Below, piece after piece: positions 8,851 to 19,774 of a stretch of DNA of 64,000 bases. This DNA comes from WHSO01 sp963732875 (GTDB lineage Bacteria > Pseudomonadota > Alphaproteobacteria > SMXQ01). The position numbers and the translations under genes were made by a program. The notes below the pieces were generated by a model, which worked only from the letters and a program-made list of their open reading frames with translations, did not search any database and was not told the DNA's origin. The stretch lies in contig CAVTBD010000003.1 of NCBI GenBank assembly GCA_963732875.1, forward strand, positions 124,001-188,000, read 5' to 3'. Position 1 is the first letter of the stretch, and each line of letters starts with the position of its first letter.

Positions 8851-9894
8851 TTATTTTAGCCTGAGTTCCTTGGCCTTCTCGACCAGGGCGTGCGGCAGCT
8901 TGTAGATGCGCGTGATGCCTTCCTGCATCTCCTCGCCCGACACGGGATTGATCATCAGCCTCTGCTTCTTGGCGTCGGCCAGGAAGGCGGGGTCCTTCAT
9001 GGTCGCCATGAAGGCGGCACGCAACGCCTTCATGCGGTCCGCCGGGACGCCGGGGCCGAGGAAATACGGCCGGCCAAAGGTCGTCTGCGCCAGCATGAGA
9101 TCGAGCACCGAGCGCTGTTCATCGGTGCGTGCCAGCTCGGAGATCAGCGGCACGTCGGGCAGGTCGGGCAGCTTCTTCAGCCCGATCTGCAGCAGGATCC
9201 GGACCTTCTTTGTCTTGAGCCAGCTGGCATGGCGCTGCAGGCTGCTCCAGGAATAGTTCGGGATGGCCTGGACTTCGCCGCGCTGCATGGCGAGGAGAAT
9301 GTCCTTGGAGCCGGGATAGCCGCTGACGACCTTGAGCTTCGCCCCGAACATGTACTTCAGGATGTTGGCGTAGGTCACGGTATCGGACCCCGGCGTGTTG
9401 ACGCCGACGATCACTTGTTTCTTGAACATGTCGTCGAGCGTGAAGTCGCCCGCGGCGCGCCACAACACAAACAGGCCGACGTCCTGGTTCGAGCTGCCGA
9501 GCCAGTTGATCGTGAGCGGATCGAACTTCGCCGCCTTGGTGCCGTAGAGCGGCAGGAACGGCACCGTGCGCGTGGTCGCGGCGATGGCGGTGCCGTCCTG
9601 GGGCGCGACGTTGACGACGTAGTTGGCGGCGTTCATTTCCGCGCCGCCGGGCATGTTCTGCGGCACGAATTTCGGATGGCCCGGAATGTGCTTGCCCATG
9701 TGCCGCGCGACCACGCGCGCGTAGCTGTCGTAGCCGCCGCCCGGGGGAATGCCGATGATCATGTTGATCGTCTTCCCCTTGTAGAAGTCGGCGACGGACT
9801 CGGCCGTTCCCTGGGTTGCCGCGCCGGCGATCCCGGCCGCGGCGATCAGGGCGCCGATGGCGAGCCGCTGAATCCGGGTTCCTGTCATGGTCAT
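8851..9894 (-). CDS. Bug/TctC-family solute-binding protein
   Basis: A 347-residue orphan periplasmic binding protein. The N-terminus MTMTGTRIQRLAIGALIAA, continuing to about residue 30 (TQGTAES), is a signal peptide. The mature part starts VADFYKGKTINMIIGIPPGGGYDSYARVVARHMGKHIPGHP, typical of Bug proteins, and has the conserved PQNMPGGAEMNAANY loop. The start at 9894 follows GGGAGGGGATATCC. It is at the head of a probable three-gene minus-strand unit with the TAXI-like and VOC genes. A broken homologue lies at 59.7-60.05 kb, and the segment RPYFLGPGVPADRMKALR of this protein matches that remnant. Confidence 0.88.
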   Translation of the reverse strand: MTMTGTRIQRLAIGALIAAAGIAGAATQGTAESVADFYKGKTINMIIGIPPGGGYDSYARVVARHMGKHIPGHPKFVPQNMPGGAEMNAANYVVNVAPQDGTAIAATTRTVPFLPLYGTKAAKFDPLTINWLGSSNQDVGLFVLWRAAGDFTLDDMFKKQVIVGVNTPGSDTVTYANILKYMFGAKLKVVSGYPGSKDILLAMQRGEVQAIPNYSWSSLQRHASWLKTKKVRILLQIGLKKLPDLPDVPLISELARTDEQRSVLDLMLAQTTFGRPYFLGPGVPADRMKALRAAFMATMKDPAFLADAKKQRLMINPVSGEEMQEGITRIYKLPHALVEKAKELRLK

Positions 9895-10212
9895 GGATAT
9901 CCCCTCCCTGCTTTTTTGTTGGCGCCGTGCCGCGCATGGCAGTCGACGTCGAGCGTGCGCCATCATGGCGCCACCGGGCTTGCGGGATCAACACGTCACG
10001 GTGGGCCGGGATTTTCCCTGCCGGAGCAGGAGCCGTTCCCCGTGGGCGCGATTGGTCGCGTCCGGGATGACCGCCGCCCCGTCTGGCGTCCCGGCCCGGG
10101 CGTGCTATTGTCCCGGTCTTCCGTGGAGGGCCCCCGTCCGGGGGCTTTATCGTGTTCGGAACCGTGCCCGGCGGCGCGGCGGCGGGACACGGGTTGCGTG
10201 GGTGGTGGAGAC
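9895..10212. other. Divergent intergenic region with a small GC hairpin
   Basis: This 318-base gap separates two divergent genes and should hold both promoters; I see no convincing -35/-10 pair. A hairpin with six-base arms (GCCCCC at 10130-10135 and GGGGGC at 10140-10145) followed by TTTAT lies 67 bases before the MFS start and could be a weak attenuator or terminator. Confidence 0.4.
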
Positions 10213-11457
10213 ATGACGAACGAGGCGGGCGGCGAGGGTTCCGGGCCGGGCGAGGCGCATACCAGCCGGGCGGTTTCGTGGGATGCGTTCCTCGCCACCT
10301 ACTTGCCGGCGCTGGTGCTGGCGCTCGGCACCGGTATCGCCCTGCCGGCGCTGCCGGTCCTCGCCAAGTCCTTCGGCGTCAGCTTCGGGGTCGCGAGCGG
10401 CATCGTCACCGCGTTCCTGATCGGCAACCTCGCCGGCACGCTCCCGGCAGGCTGGCTGATCGACCGCTACGGGCGCCGCTCGGTGCTGATCGCCGGGCCG
10501 CTCCTGTCGGCGGCGACCGGCTTCCTGGTCGCCACCGCCCATTCGTTTCCCGAACTGCTGATATTGCGCTTCCTCAACGGCTGTGCGGCGCAGATGTGGC
10601 TGATGGCGCGGCTCGCCGCGATCTCCCACGGCGCCGCGCCCGGCGAGCGCGGCCGGCAGGTGAGCTGGATGTTCGGCATGGATTCGACCGGCAAGCTCTC
10701 GGGTCCGCTGGTGGGCGGCTTCATTGCCGCCGGCCTGGGGCTGCGCGCGCCGTTCATCGCCTATGCGGTGCTCGCCCTGCTTGCGCTGATCCCGACCGTG
10801 ATCTACGCCAAGGACACGCCGCGCCGCCGCCCCGTGCCATCGGCCCAGAGCGCGCCGGCACGCCTCCTGACCGCGCGCGAGATCGTCATGTCGCGGCTTC
10901 CCTATTTCGGCGTCGCCCTGTTCGCGGGCCTGACGCGCGGCCCGGTCCAGGCCGACCTGCTGCACCTTTACGCCGCCTTCACCTACCATCTCGGCCCGAC
11001 CGCGATCGGCTACGTCGCCACCGGGGCGTCGATGATCTCGCTGCCGATCGGCTTCATCGCCGGCTGGATGATGGATGCCTTCGGCCGCAAGCGCACCATG
11101 GTGCCGGGCTTCGGCGGCGTGGCGATCGCCATGGTGCTGCTCGCCATGACGGCGTTCTGGCACCTGTCGCTCGCCTGGTACCTCGCCATGTTCTTCCTCG
11201 GCGTCGGCCTGCAGGCGCTCACCGGCGGCTCGATCCAGACCGTGGGCGCCGACGTCGCCCCGCCCGAGGCGCGCGGCAAGTTCCTCGGCCTGTGGCGCTT
11301 CACCGGCCAGGGCGGCGCCGCCCTGAGCCCGATCCTGTTCGCGCTGCTGGCCGATCATGTCGACTACGGCTCGGCGTTCCTCTACATCGCCGCCGCCGCC
11401 GCCGCGGTCGCGTTCCTGCTGGTGCGCTACGTGCCCGAAACCCGCACGCGCGACTGA
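10213..11457 (+). CDS. MFS transporter
   Basis: A 414-residue major facilitator with about twelve hydrophobic segments. Motif A occurs after helix 2 (GWLIDRYGRRSVLIAG) and again in the second half (GWMMDAFGRKRTMV), the usual internal duplication. It resembles drug or metabolite efflux proteins of the DHA type, but the substrate is unknown. The ATG at 10213 follows GGTGGAG; the frame is open far upstream without other starts of quality. It stands upstream of the formaldehyde-detoxification genes with a 97-base gap. Confidence 0.87.
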   Translation: MTNEAGGEGSGPGEAHTSRAVSWDAFLATYLPALVLALGTGIALPALPVLAKSFGVSFGVASGIVTAFLIGNLAGTLPAGWLIDRYGRRSVLIAGPLLSAATGFLVATAHSFPELLILRFLNGCAAQMWLMARLAAISHGAAPGERGRQVSWMFGMDSTGKLSGPLVGGFIAAGLGLRAPFIAYAVLALLALIPTVIYAKDTPRRRPVPSAQSAPARLLTAREIVMSRLPYFGVALFAGLTRGPVQADLLHLYAAFTYHLGPTAIGYVATGASMISLPIGFIAGWMMDAFGRKRTMVPGFGGVAIAMVLLAMTAFWHLSLAWYLAMFFLGVGLQALTGGSIQTVGADVAPPEARGKFLGLWRFTGQGGAALSPILFALLADHVDYGSAFLYIAAAAAAVAFLLVRYVPETRTRD

Positions 11458-11554
11458 CGTCGCGGGAATTTGTGGCGGTAAGGGGCTGATACCGGCTGCC
11501 CGACCCTATATCCTGCCGGGACTCCCATTTGCGAAACGGAACAGGAGGCGACCC

Positions 11555-12664
<1,110 letters not shown>

Positions 12665-12665
<1 letters not shown>

Positions 12666-13516
12666 TGGCAGGCGCCGTCACGGTCAGGAGCGAGCAGCGC
12701 TGCTTCGGTGGCGTGCAGGGATTCTATGCCCACCCCTCGCGCGCGACCGGCACCGAGATGCGCTTCGCCCTTTACCTGCCGCCCCAGGCGGCGGCGGGAC
12801 CGGTGCCGGTGCTCTACTACCTGGCCGGTCTCACCTGCACCGAGGAAACCTTCGCCATCAAGGCGGGCGCCCAGCGCTTCGCGGCGCAGCTCGGCATCGC
12901 GCTGGCGGCGCCCGACACCAGCCCGCGCGGCGCCGGCCTCAAAGGCGAGGACGATGCCTGGGACCTGGGTGCCGGCGCGGGATTTTACGTCGATGCCACC
13001 GAGCCGCCCTGGGCCGCCCATTACCGCATGTATTCCTACGTGGTGGACGAGCTGCCGGCATTGATCGCCGCACGCTTTCCCGTGGATACCGGCCGCCAGG
13101 GCGTGTTCGGCCATTCCATGGGCGGCCACGGCGCGCTGGTGGTCGCGCTGCGCAATCCCGACCGCTACCGCTCGGTCTCGGCGTTCGCGCCGATCGCCGC
13201 ACCGGCCCGCGTGCCGTGGGGCGAGAAGGCGTTCTCGGCCTACCTCGGGTCCGACCGCGTGGCGTGGCAGGACTACGATGCCAGCGCACTCATGCGCGAC
13301 ACGGCCTTTGTCGGGGAGATACTGGTGGACCAGGGCATGGCGGACCCGTTCCTCGACGCCCAGCTGCGCCCCGATCTGCTGGAGGAAGCCTGCCGGACCG
13401 CGGGCCGCCCGCTGCTCCTACGGCGCCACGACGGCTACGACCACAGCTACTATTTCATCACCAGCTTCATCGAGGACCACCTGCGCCACCATGCAGCGGC
13501 GCTGACGGGCGGGTGA
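12665..13516 (+). CDS. fghA: S-formylglutathione hydrolase
   Basis: A 283-residue esterase-D family hydrolase that splits S-formylglutathione to formate and glutathione, the step after FrmA. The nucleophile motif GHSMGGHGAL is present near residue 147, and the C-terminal HDGYDHSYYFITSFIEDH carries the catalytic histidine. YLAGLTCTEETFAIKAGAQRFAAQLGIALAAPDTSPRG is typical of the family. The start codon overlaps the frmA stop, so translation is probably coupled. Its 3' end overlaps the convergent MFS gene by about 50 bases. Confidence 0.93.
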
Positions 13517-14711
13517 TGCGCCGGTAGTAGAGCACGATGGCGCCCTGTGCCAGCAGCAGCGCGGCGCCGACGATCAGGAAGCTGTCGCCGATGCCGAACG
13601 CGTCGGCGACGGCGCCCATGATCACCGGCAGGCCGGCGGCGGCGGTGCGGTTGGCGGCGAGGCGGGTGGCGACGGTCTTGCCCTGGGAGCGGGCGTCGGC
13701 GGCCCTAGCGGTGATCGAGATCATCAGCGGCATGCTCATGCCGACCGAGGCGCCCCACGCGCCTGCCACCACCAGGAGCTGCCAGAACGCCCCCATAAGC
13801 GGGATCGACGACATGAACACCACGGCGCCGGCCACGGTGATGAACAGGAGCACGACCGGATCGACCAGCTTCGACAGGCGGCCCGCCTGCAGCGCGGCGA
13901 CGGCGCCGACCGCCCCGGCGGCGGACATCACGATGCCGATCTCGGTGCCGGTGAGGTGGATGCCGTCGAGATAGACCACGAAGAACGAGCCGCGGATGGC
14001 ATAGGTGGTGTTGCGCAGCACGGAGACCATCACCACCACGGCGATGGCCGGGATCGACAGCAGCGCGATCGCCTCGATGTAGCTGGTGAGGCGCGGGACG
14101 AAATCGCGCAGGCGGATCGGCTCGCCCGCCCCGGCGAGCTCCCGGGACGGCGCCGGCAGCACGGCGGTGGCGAGTACGATCCCGGCCGACCATAGCGAGA
14201 GCGTGAGGAAGCCGCCCCACGCGCCGAAATGGTCCCAGACGGCGCCCATGATCGGCGGCACCGTCAGGTTGCCGATCAGCGCCGCCGAGCTGAGCCGCCC
14301 GGAGTGGACCGGGTCGCCCTTGAGGACCTGGCCGATCAGCGTCTGCGCGCCCATCCACGACATGGTGGTGACCAGGCCGCCCAGCATCTGCAGCACGATG
14401 ATCGCCCAGATCCACGGCGTCACGGGATAGAGCACGGGCACCAGGATGCCGGCGGCGGCGAACACGGCCATCACCCGCTTGGCGCCGAGGCGGTCCATCA
14501 TGGCGCCGCCGTGGATCGCGAACACGGCGGGCAGCGCCTGGCGCGAGCCGATGATCACGCCGATCACGAACGCCGACGGGTGCATGGTCTGCACCACCCA
14601 CAGCGGGATCAGCAGCGTCGCCATGTTCTGCAGGCTGGTGGAGAGATAGCCGGACGCATAGACCGCGATCAGGACGCGCAGGGGTGTGCCTTCGGCGGCG
14701 GGACCGGCCAA
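13467..14711 (-). CDS. MFS transporter
   Basis: A 414-residue membrane protein with about twelve hydrophobic segments and a motif-A-like loop (GGAMMDRLGAKRVMAVF). The substrate is unknown. The start is a TTG at 14711 preceded on the minus strand by GGGAGGAACGAGG; no ATG with a ribosome site competes. The C-terminal tail overlaps the end of the convergent fghA gene. A broken reductase gene lies upstream on the same strand with a gap of 113 bases. Confidence 0.85.
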   Translation of the reverse strand: MAGPAAEGTPLRVLIAVYASGYLSTSLQNMATLLIPLWVVQTMHPSAFVIGVIIGSRQALPAVFAIHGGAMMDRLGAKRVMAVFAAAGILVPVLYPVTPWIWAIIVLQMLGGLVTTMSWMGAQTLIGQVLKGDPVHSGRLSSAALIGNLTVPPIMGAVWDHFGAWGGFLTLSLWSAGIVLATAVLPAPSRELAGAGEPIRLRDFVPRLTSYIEAIALLSIPAIAVVVMVSVLRNTTYAIRGSFFVVYLDGIHLTGTEIGIVMSAAGAVGAVAALQAGRLSKLVDPVVLLFITVAGAVVFMSSIPLMGAFWQLLVVAGAWGASVGMSMPLMISITARAADARSQGKTVATRLAANRTAAAGLPVIMGAVADAFGIGDSFLIVGAALLLAQGAIVLYYRRITRPSAPLHGGAGGPR

Positions 14712-14824
14712 CCTCGTTCCTCCCGGTTTCGTTTCTTCGGCGGCTTGTTAGTCCCGAACATGGCACAGGAACCGGCCCGGCGGCAGGCAAATTCGTGCGG
14801 GCACCGGGAATTCCGGGCCGCGCG

Positions 14825-15474
14825 TCAGTTCCGCCGGCGGATCACCACATGGGTCGCCCGGGCCGTGCTGACATGGTCGGTGACCGCGTAGCCGAGCTTC
14901 GGCAGATCGATCCCGCCGAGCAAGTGCTCGCCGGCGCCCAGCAGCACCGGCGCGATCACGAGATGCATCTCGTCGATCAGCCCCGCCTGAAGGTACTGGC
15001 GGACGGTGGCGATGCCGCCGCCGATGCGGATATCCTTGTCCCCGGCGGCCTCCCGGGCGCGCGCGAGCGCCGCCTCGATGCCGTCGGTGACGAAATGGAA
15101 GGTGGTGCCGCCGTTCATGGCGAGCGGCGGGCGCGCATGATGGGTCAGCACGAACACCGGCACGTGATAGGGCGGCGTGTCGCCCCACCATCCCTTCCAG
15201 TCTTCGTCGGCCACGGTCCCCGGATCGGCCCGAACATGTTGCGGCCGAGGATCCAGGCGCCCAGGTTCTCGAATCCGCGCACGACGAAATCATCGTCGGT
15301 GCCGGTCTCGCCGCCGTCCTTGTCGAACAGCATTTTCTGGAAGGTGCGGGTGGCGAACACCCAGTCGTTGATCGCCATGCCGCCGGCGCCGAACGGGTTG
15401 TCGATGTCCTGGCCCGGCGCGGCGCCGTAGCCGTCGAGCGAGATCGTAAAGCAGTTGACCCTGACCTTCGACAT
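14825..15474 (-). pseudogene. Dihydrofolate reductase / RibD C-terminal family reductase, one frameshift
   Basis: The N-terminal part (MSKVRVNCFTISLDGYGAAP, then IDNPFGAGG, ILGRNMFGPIRGPW) is in one frame. The rest, ADEDWKGWWGDTPPYHVPVFVLTHH through IRIGGGIATVRQYLQAGLIDEMHLVIAPVLLGAGEHLL, is in the next. The break is at about 15218, where the run expected to read TGGGCC reads TGGCC. Restoring one G gives a 216-residue protein of normal length for this family of NADPH-dependent reductases, which is often plasmid-R67-unrelated and of unknown substrate. The ATG follows AGGGG. It is either decayed or carries a homopolymer sequencing error. Confidence 0.83.
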
Positions 15475-15584
15475 CGTGCTGACCCCTGCGTGACATGACC
15501 CGCGACCGCGCCGGCCATTGTAGGCGGCGGCATTGCCGGGCGCGCGGGGAATGTGACGGTGGTCCGGCCGGTTCGGACTGCCTG

Positions 15585-17096
15585 CTACCAGGACTTGAGG
15601 GCGCGCAGGCGCGGGGTCTTCTTGGTCTGGTGCTCGGCCATGCGCGCGAACAGCGAATCGAGGCAGGCGATCGCCTCGGCGATATGGGGGCCCTTGTTGA
15701 GCATCACGCATTCGGCGCGCGCGGCCATGGCCGCGTCGGTCATCTCGCCGCGCGTGGGCAGGCCCTTCTTGACCAGGCTGGAGAGCACCTCGGTCGCCCA
15801 GATCACGGGCACATGGGCGGCCTCGCACAGCCACAGCATCTCCTCCTGGATCTCGGCGAGCCGGGTGAAGCCGATCTCGACGCCGAGATCGCCGCGCGCG
15901 ATCATCACCGCGAACGGCTGCCTGCCCGCCGCCTCGACGATGATGCCGGGCAGGTTGCGGACCGCGCGCGGGGTCTCGATCTTGGCGACGATGCCGATCT
16001 CGCGCGCGGCCGGCCCGCGCCGCGCCGCAAGCTCGTCCTGCAGCAGCGCGATGTCGGCCGCCGACTGCACGAACGAGTAGCCGACCATGTCGGCGTGGCC
16101 GGGCGATGAAGTCGAGGTCGGCGAGGTCCTTGGCGGTGAGCGGCGCGACGCCGAGCTCGGTGTCGGGAAAGTTGAGCCCCTTGTCGGCGCGGAACCTGGC
16201 GCCCTTGGCGGTGGCGTGGGTGATGGCGACCACGGCGCCGTGCGGGCCGATGCTCTCGACCGCGCCGCCGGCGTGGCCGTCGTCGAACCACACCGGCGCG
16301 CCCGGCACCAGATGGTCGTGGACCGAGGCGATGGTGCAGGTGGCCTGGGCGGGATACTGCGACAGCGGCAGGAAGCCCTCGCGCACCAGCAGCAGCCGGT
16401 CGCCGCGGCGCAGGCGGTCGTGGCTCTCGTCGGCGCGCACCTCGCCGGTGCGGCACTTGGGGCCGGGCAGGTCCATCAGCACGCGCACCTCGCGCCGGGC
16501 GGCGGCCGCGGCCGCGCGCACGTTGCCGACCATCGTCCGCCACGCGGCGACGTCGTCGTGGGCGCAGTTGATACGCGCCACGTCCATGCCCTCGCGCACG
16601 TAGCCCTCGACCAGGGCGACATCGTCGGCCGCCTCGCTCGGCAGCGTCACCATGATGCGTACCCGGCGCGTGCCCGCGCCGCGCGCCGAAGAAGCTGTCG
16701 GCATTGGCCGCGAGCAGGGTCTCGCCGCGGAACATCTGGGCGCGGTCCGGGAACGGCGCGGGCACCGGCTCGCCGGCGATCGCCGAGAGCGCCGCGATGA
16801 CCGCGTCGAGATTGGCCATGACCCGGCCCTCGAGCCGGCCGAGGGAGGACAGGCCGAGGGCGGTCAGCCCTTCCTGCAGGCCGCGCAGGTCGATGCGCCG
16901 CAGCACGATGTACTCGGCGAGGTTGCGGGCGCTCTCGCGGAACGCGGGCCGCTCGATGCGCGCGGATCCAGTCGGCCAGCAGCTGTTCGCCGCCTTCCCA
17001 GACCAGGCCGCGCACGCGGCGCAGCTCGGCGAGCAGATCGGCGGGGCCATGGGCGGCGCGGAACGGGGGATGCGGGGGGATCGGGCTATCGTCCAT
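15585..17096 (-). pseudogene. Pyruvate kinase-like protein, three frameshifts, no C-terminal regulatory domain
   Basis: Pieces in three frames join into one pyruvate-kinase-type barrel: an N-terminal helical extension of about 130 residues, then RVRIMVTLPSEAADD, GMDVARINCAHDD, MDLPGPKCRTG, the barrel segment IGIVAKIETPRAVRNLPGI, MIARGDLGVEIG, and VIWATEVLSSLVKKGLPTRGEMTDAA. Each of the three breaks (near 16960, 16682 and 16098) behaves as a one-base insertion. Deleting them yields 502 residues. The protein ends soon after the barrel (LNKGPHIAEAIACLD), so the usual allosteric C-terminal domain is absent while an N-terminal extension is present. It starts at the ATG at 17096. Confidence 0.8.
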
Positions 17097-17254
17097 GGTG
17101 GGCGACTTTAGGGCGGGATTGTTACAGGTCAGCGGCGGCAGCCGCGCGCGGCCCGGAATCGCGGCCTGACCGGCCCCCGCCGGGCGTGCTAAAGTGGAAA
17201 AAACGAAAACGATGACGGCGCCGGCCGAACCGGCGCCCGGAGGAGGCGCGGACC

Positions 17255-18058
17255 ATGACCGCCAAGATCAATCATCTCGCCATCGTCAGCGAGAATTACG
17301 CTGCCCTCGGCAAGTTCTACGAGGCGGTGTTCGGCATGAAGACCTCGGGCCGGCAGCGGCCGGGGCGCGCGGTCACGGTCGGCGACGGCTATATCGGGCT
17401 CAACATCAACCCGCGCCGCGAGGGCCGCATGGCCCGGCTCGACCATTTCGGCATCGAGGTGGACGAGGTCGAGCCGGTGCTGGAGAAGATGCGCACGCGC
17501 TACCCGCGGCTCAAGTGGCTCAAGCGCCCGAGCACGCGCCCGTTCGCCGGGCTCACCACCCACGATCCCGCCGGCAACGTGTTCGACATCTCCCAGCGCG
17601 ACATGGAGAACCGAACCGATCTCTACGCCGCGGAAGGATGGGCGCAGCCGCGCACCATCAGCCACATCGCGCTCCGCACCATCGACGCCGACGCGGCGGC
17701 GACCTTCTATGCCGATGTGTTCGGCTTCGCGACCCTCAACAAGGGCGTGGACGATCCCAACCACTATCTCTCCGACGGGCGCGTCACGCTGGAGCTGATC
17801 CCGTGGGAGATCACCAGCTCGGAAGGCACCAGCATCATCATGCCGGGCATGGATCATTTCGGCTTTCGGGTGGAGAGCCTGGACGCACTTAAAGAGGATA
17901 TCGAGGCGGTCTCGGCCAACCCGCACCTGCGCCCGGTCGGGGTCGGCATCGGGCGCGAGGGCCGCAATCGGCTCGACATCTTCAAGCGCACCTGCCCGCT
18001 CGGCAGCTTCCATATGGCCGATTGCGACGGCGTCCTGATCGACGCCGCCGAAGCGTAA
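17255..18058 (+). CDS. Two-module VOC family protein (extradiol-dioxygenase-like)
   Basis: A 267-residue protein made of two VOC modules. The first runs from INHLAIVSENYAALGKFYEAVFGM to DPAGNVFDISQRD; the second runs from SHIALRTIDADAAATFYADVFGF to GMDHFGFRVESLD. Duplicated modules are the arrangement of type I extradiol dioxygenases and related enzymes, but substrate and metal are not determinable here. The ATG follows CCGGAGGAGG. A cupin gene follows 39 bases downstream on the same strand, suggesting a two-gene unit in aromatic or oxo-acid metabolism. Confidence 0.85.
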   Translation: MTAKINHLAIVSENYAALGKFYEAVFGMKTSGRQRPGRAVTVGDGYIGLNINPRREGRMARLDHFGIEVDEVEPVLEKMRTRYPRLKWLKRPSTRPFAGLTTHDPAGNVFDISQRDMENRTDLYAAEGWAQPRTISHIALRTIDADAAATFYADVFGFATLNKGVDDPNHYLSDGRVTLELIPWEITSSEGTSIIMPGMDHFGFRVESLDALKEDIEAVSANPHLRPVGVGIGREGRNRLDIFKRTCPLGSFHMADCDGVLIDAAEA

Positions 18059-18097
18059 CGAAAGCGTCGAACGCCAACAGGATCAGGGAGAAACGAC

Positions 18098-18562
18098 ATG
18101 GACGACCAGACCGCCAAGACCGCCGTCACCGAGGCCGACCTCGAGAAGCTGCGCGAGATCAAGCCCGAGCTCATCGACCTGCGCACCCAGCTCATCTCGA
18201 GCGGCATGACGCGCGAGCTGCTCGCCAAGGGCGAGCATTCGACCTTCCGCATCCACGTCTACGCCACCGGCCTCGGCGAGGACCACGGCATGCACGCCCA
18301 TATCGAGGAGGAGCACCTGTTCATCGTGCTCAGCGGCCGCGCCCAGTTCAAGGGCATGGACGGCAAGCTGCCGGAGCTGAAGAAGAACCAGGGAATCTGG
18401 CTGCCCAAGGGCTGCTTCTACGAGTTCTACAACCCGGCCGACGAGCCGCTGGTGATCCTGCGCTTCGGCGCTTCGCCCGAGCTGATGCTGAGCGCGACCC
18501 GGCTGACGCCCGACGGGCGGCCCTATCCCTGGACGCGGCAGCCAGAATCCGGAAATCCGTAA
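18098..18562 (+). CDS. Cupin domain protein
   Basis: A 154-residue single cupin. The first cupin motif is visible as GEDHGMHAHIEEEHLFIVLSGRAQF (metal-ligand His and Glu), and the second lies around LPKGCFYEFYNPADEPLVILRFG. The role could be a small dioxygenase, an isomerase or a ligand-binding protein. The ATG follows CAGGGAGAAACGAC. It is the second gene of a unit with the two-module VOC protein. A perfect 19-base inverted repeat lies about 110 bases after its stop. Confidence 0.83.
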   Translation: MDDQTAKTAVTEADLEKLREIKPELIDLRTQLISSGMTRELLAKGEHSTFRIHVYATGLGEDHGMHAHIEEEHLFIVLSGRAQFKGMDGKLPELKKNQGIWLPKGCFYEFYNPADEPLVILRFGASPELMLSATRLTPDGRPYPWTRQPESGNP

Positions 18563-18959
18563 CCCGACCTTCATCGAAGGCGCGTTCTTCGAATAGGCGG
18601 CGCGCGGGTGCGTGTCTCCGGCCGGCCGCCGTCGCGACGCCCCCGCTAGCCGTGCAACGCACTTTCGTTCCCGCCCACCGCTAGAGCCCGATCCGGGCCG
18701 ATCAGGCTCTAGCGGTGGGCGGGTGAGTGACCGTCCGCGTCTAAGTGGCGCGGGATCGGCTCATCCGAGATGTATGCCTCATACTCTTAAATGCATGTTT
18801 TATAAGAATAAAAGACGACGGTTCCGTGCGGGATTTCGAGTACGTAGTGCCCCTTACGTAATATAACGAATTATTCATCTTTCCCTTTCTTGGCATCTTG
18901 CTGCCCAAGCCGGTGGTTCCGGCGCACGCAAATCGCGGTCAGGCAGCAAGGACTTCGCC
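18563..18959. other. Intergenic region before the secreted-protein cluster
   Basis: No convincing gene in this 397-base gap. It holds the inverted repeat at 18670-18723 and then an AT-richer stretch at about 18770-18900, unlike the surrounding GC-rich DNA, which is the likely promoter area for the secreted-protein cluster that starts at 18960. Confidence 0.5.
18670..18723. repeat. Perfect 19-base inverted repeat
   Basis: The arm at 18670-18688 (CCCGCCCACCGCTAGAGCC) is repeated in exact reverse complement at 18705-18723. The 16-base spacer itself contains GATC twice around CGGGCC. There is no T-run on either side, so it is not a standard terminator. It may be a stable RNA hairpin or a protein-binding site. 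Confidence 0.7.
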
Positions 18960-19748
18960 ATGAAATTCTCTCACCCCTTCCCAACGTTGTTCGGTGCGAC
19001 GGCTCTGTCGCTCTCGTTGGCGCTTGCGCTCGTTGCGGCCACGCCCGGCCTGGCGCAGGGCCAGGGGGTCCAGGGCGGCGGCCAGGGTAACGGCTCGGGC
19101 GGCACGACCGGCGGTATCGCCGGGCCGCGCGGCGCGGGTGCGGGTGGAACCACCGCCGGCTCGTCCAATGGTGGCGGCTCCGCCGCCGGCGGCAGCGCCA
19201 CCAGCACCGGCCCCGGCAGCGTCAACCAGAACCGTTACGGCGGCAGCGTTCCCGTCGCGCCCCCGCCGGGCACCGACGACCCGCCGGGCACGGTCACGCC
19301 TCCCGACGACGCGACCGTCACGAATATCCTCGACATGCTGCAGGGCGGCACGAGCGGCGGCGAATCCTACAGCTTCCCCGACCGTTGCGCCTACGCCTCG
19401 CCGGACCGCCTGTCGCGCGCAGACCGGCTGAGCGGCAGCAATCTGCAGCATCTTGCCGCGGCCCAGTATCTGCTCGCACCCAATTTCGACCCGGGCAAGG
19501 CGCGCACGGCGCTCGTCCTGCTCGCCAACTATCAGGAGGAGCTGGCCAAGCGACAGCCCGACGCCGCGGTCGCGGCGAGCTACCTCGCGCTGACGTCGAC
19601 GCGTCCCATCACCGCCGACACCGTGGGCAAGGTCAATGCGCTGCTGTGCGTAGCCACGACCAAGCGCACGGCCGACGAAATCGCAGACAACGCCGAATCC
19701 CAGCGCCAGGCGGAGAAGCCCGCCCCGGCCAACCAGGCGCAGCAGTAA
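18960..19748 (+). CDS. Secreted Gly/Ser-rich protein, first of a paralogous cluster
   Basis: A 262-residue protein with a signal peptide of about 32 residues (hydrophobic core, then ATPGLAQ), a Gly/Ser/Thr-rich segment to about residue 90, a Pro-rich hinge (VAPPPGTDDPPG), and a mostly helical C-terminal domain. The stretch YLALTSTRPITADTVGKVNALLCV resembles a stretch in the genes at 20437 and 21907. The region NLQHLAAAQYLLAPNFDPGKARTALVLLANYQEEL is not recognised. No known domain is assigned. It is the first gene of a same-strand run of five small exported proteins. Export and an extracellular or envelope role are inferred. Confidence 0.8.
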   Translation: MKFSHPFPTLFGATALSLSLALALVAATPGLAQGQGVQGGGQGNGSGGTTGGIAGPRGAGAGGTTAGSSNGGGSAAGGSATSTGPGSVNQNRYGGSVPVAPPPGTDDPPGTVTPPDDATVTNILDMLQGGTSGGESYSFPDRCAYASPDRLSRADRLSGSNLQHLAAAQYLLAPNFDPGKARTALVLLANYQEELAKRQPDAAVAASYLALTSTRPITADTVGKVNALLCVATTKRTADEIADNAESQRQAEKPAPANQAQQ

Positions 19749-19774
19749 CCAATCCGAATACGGGAAGACCTGAC

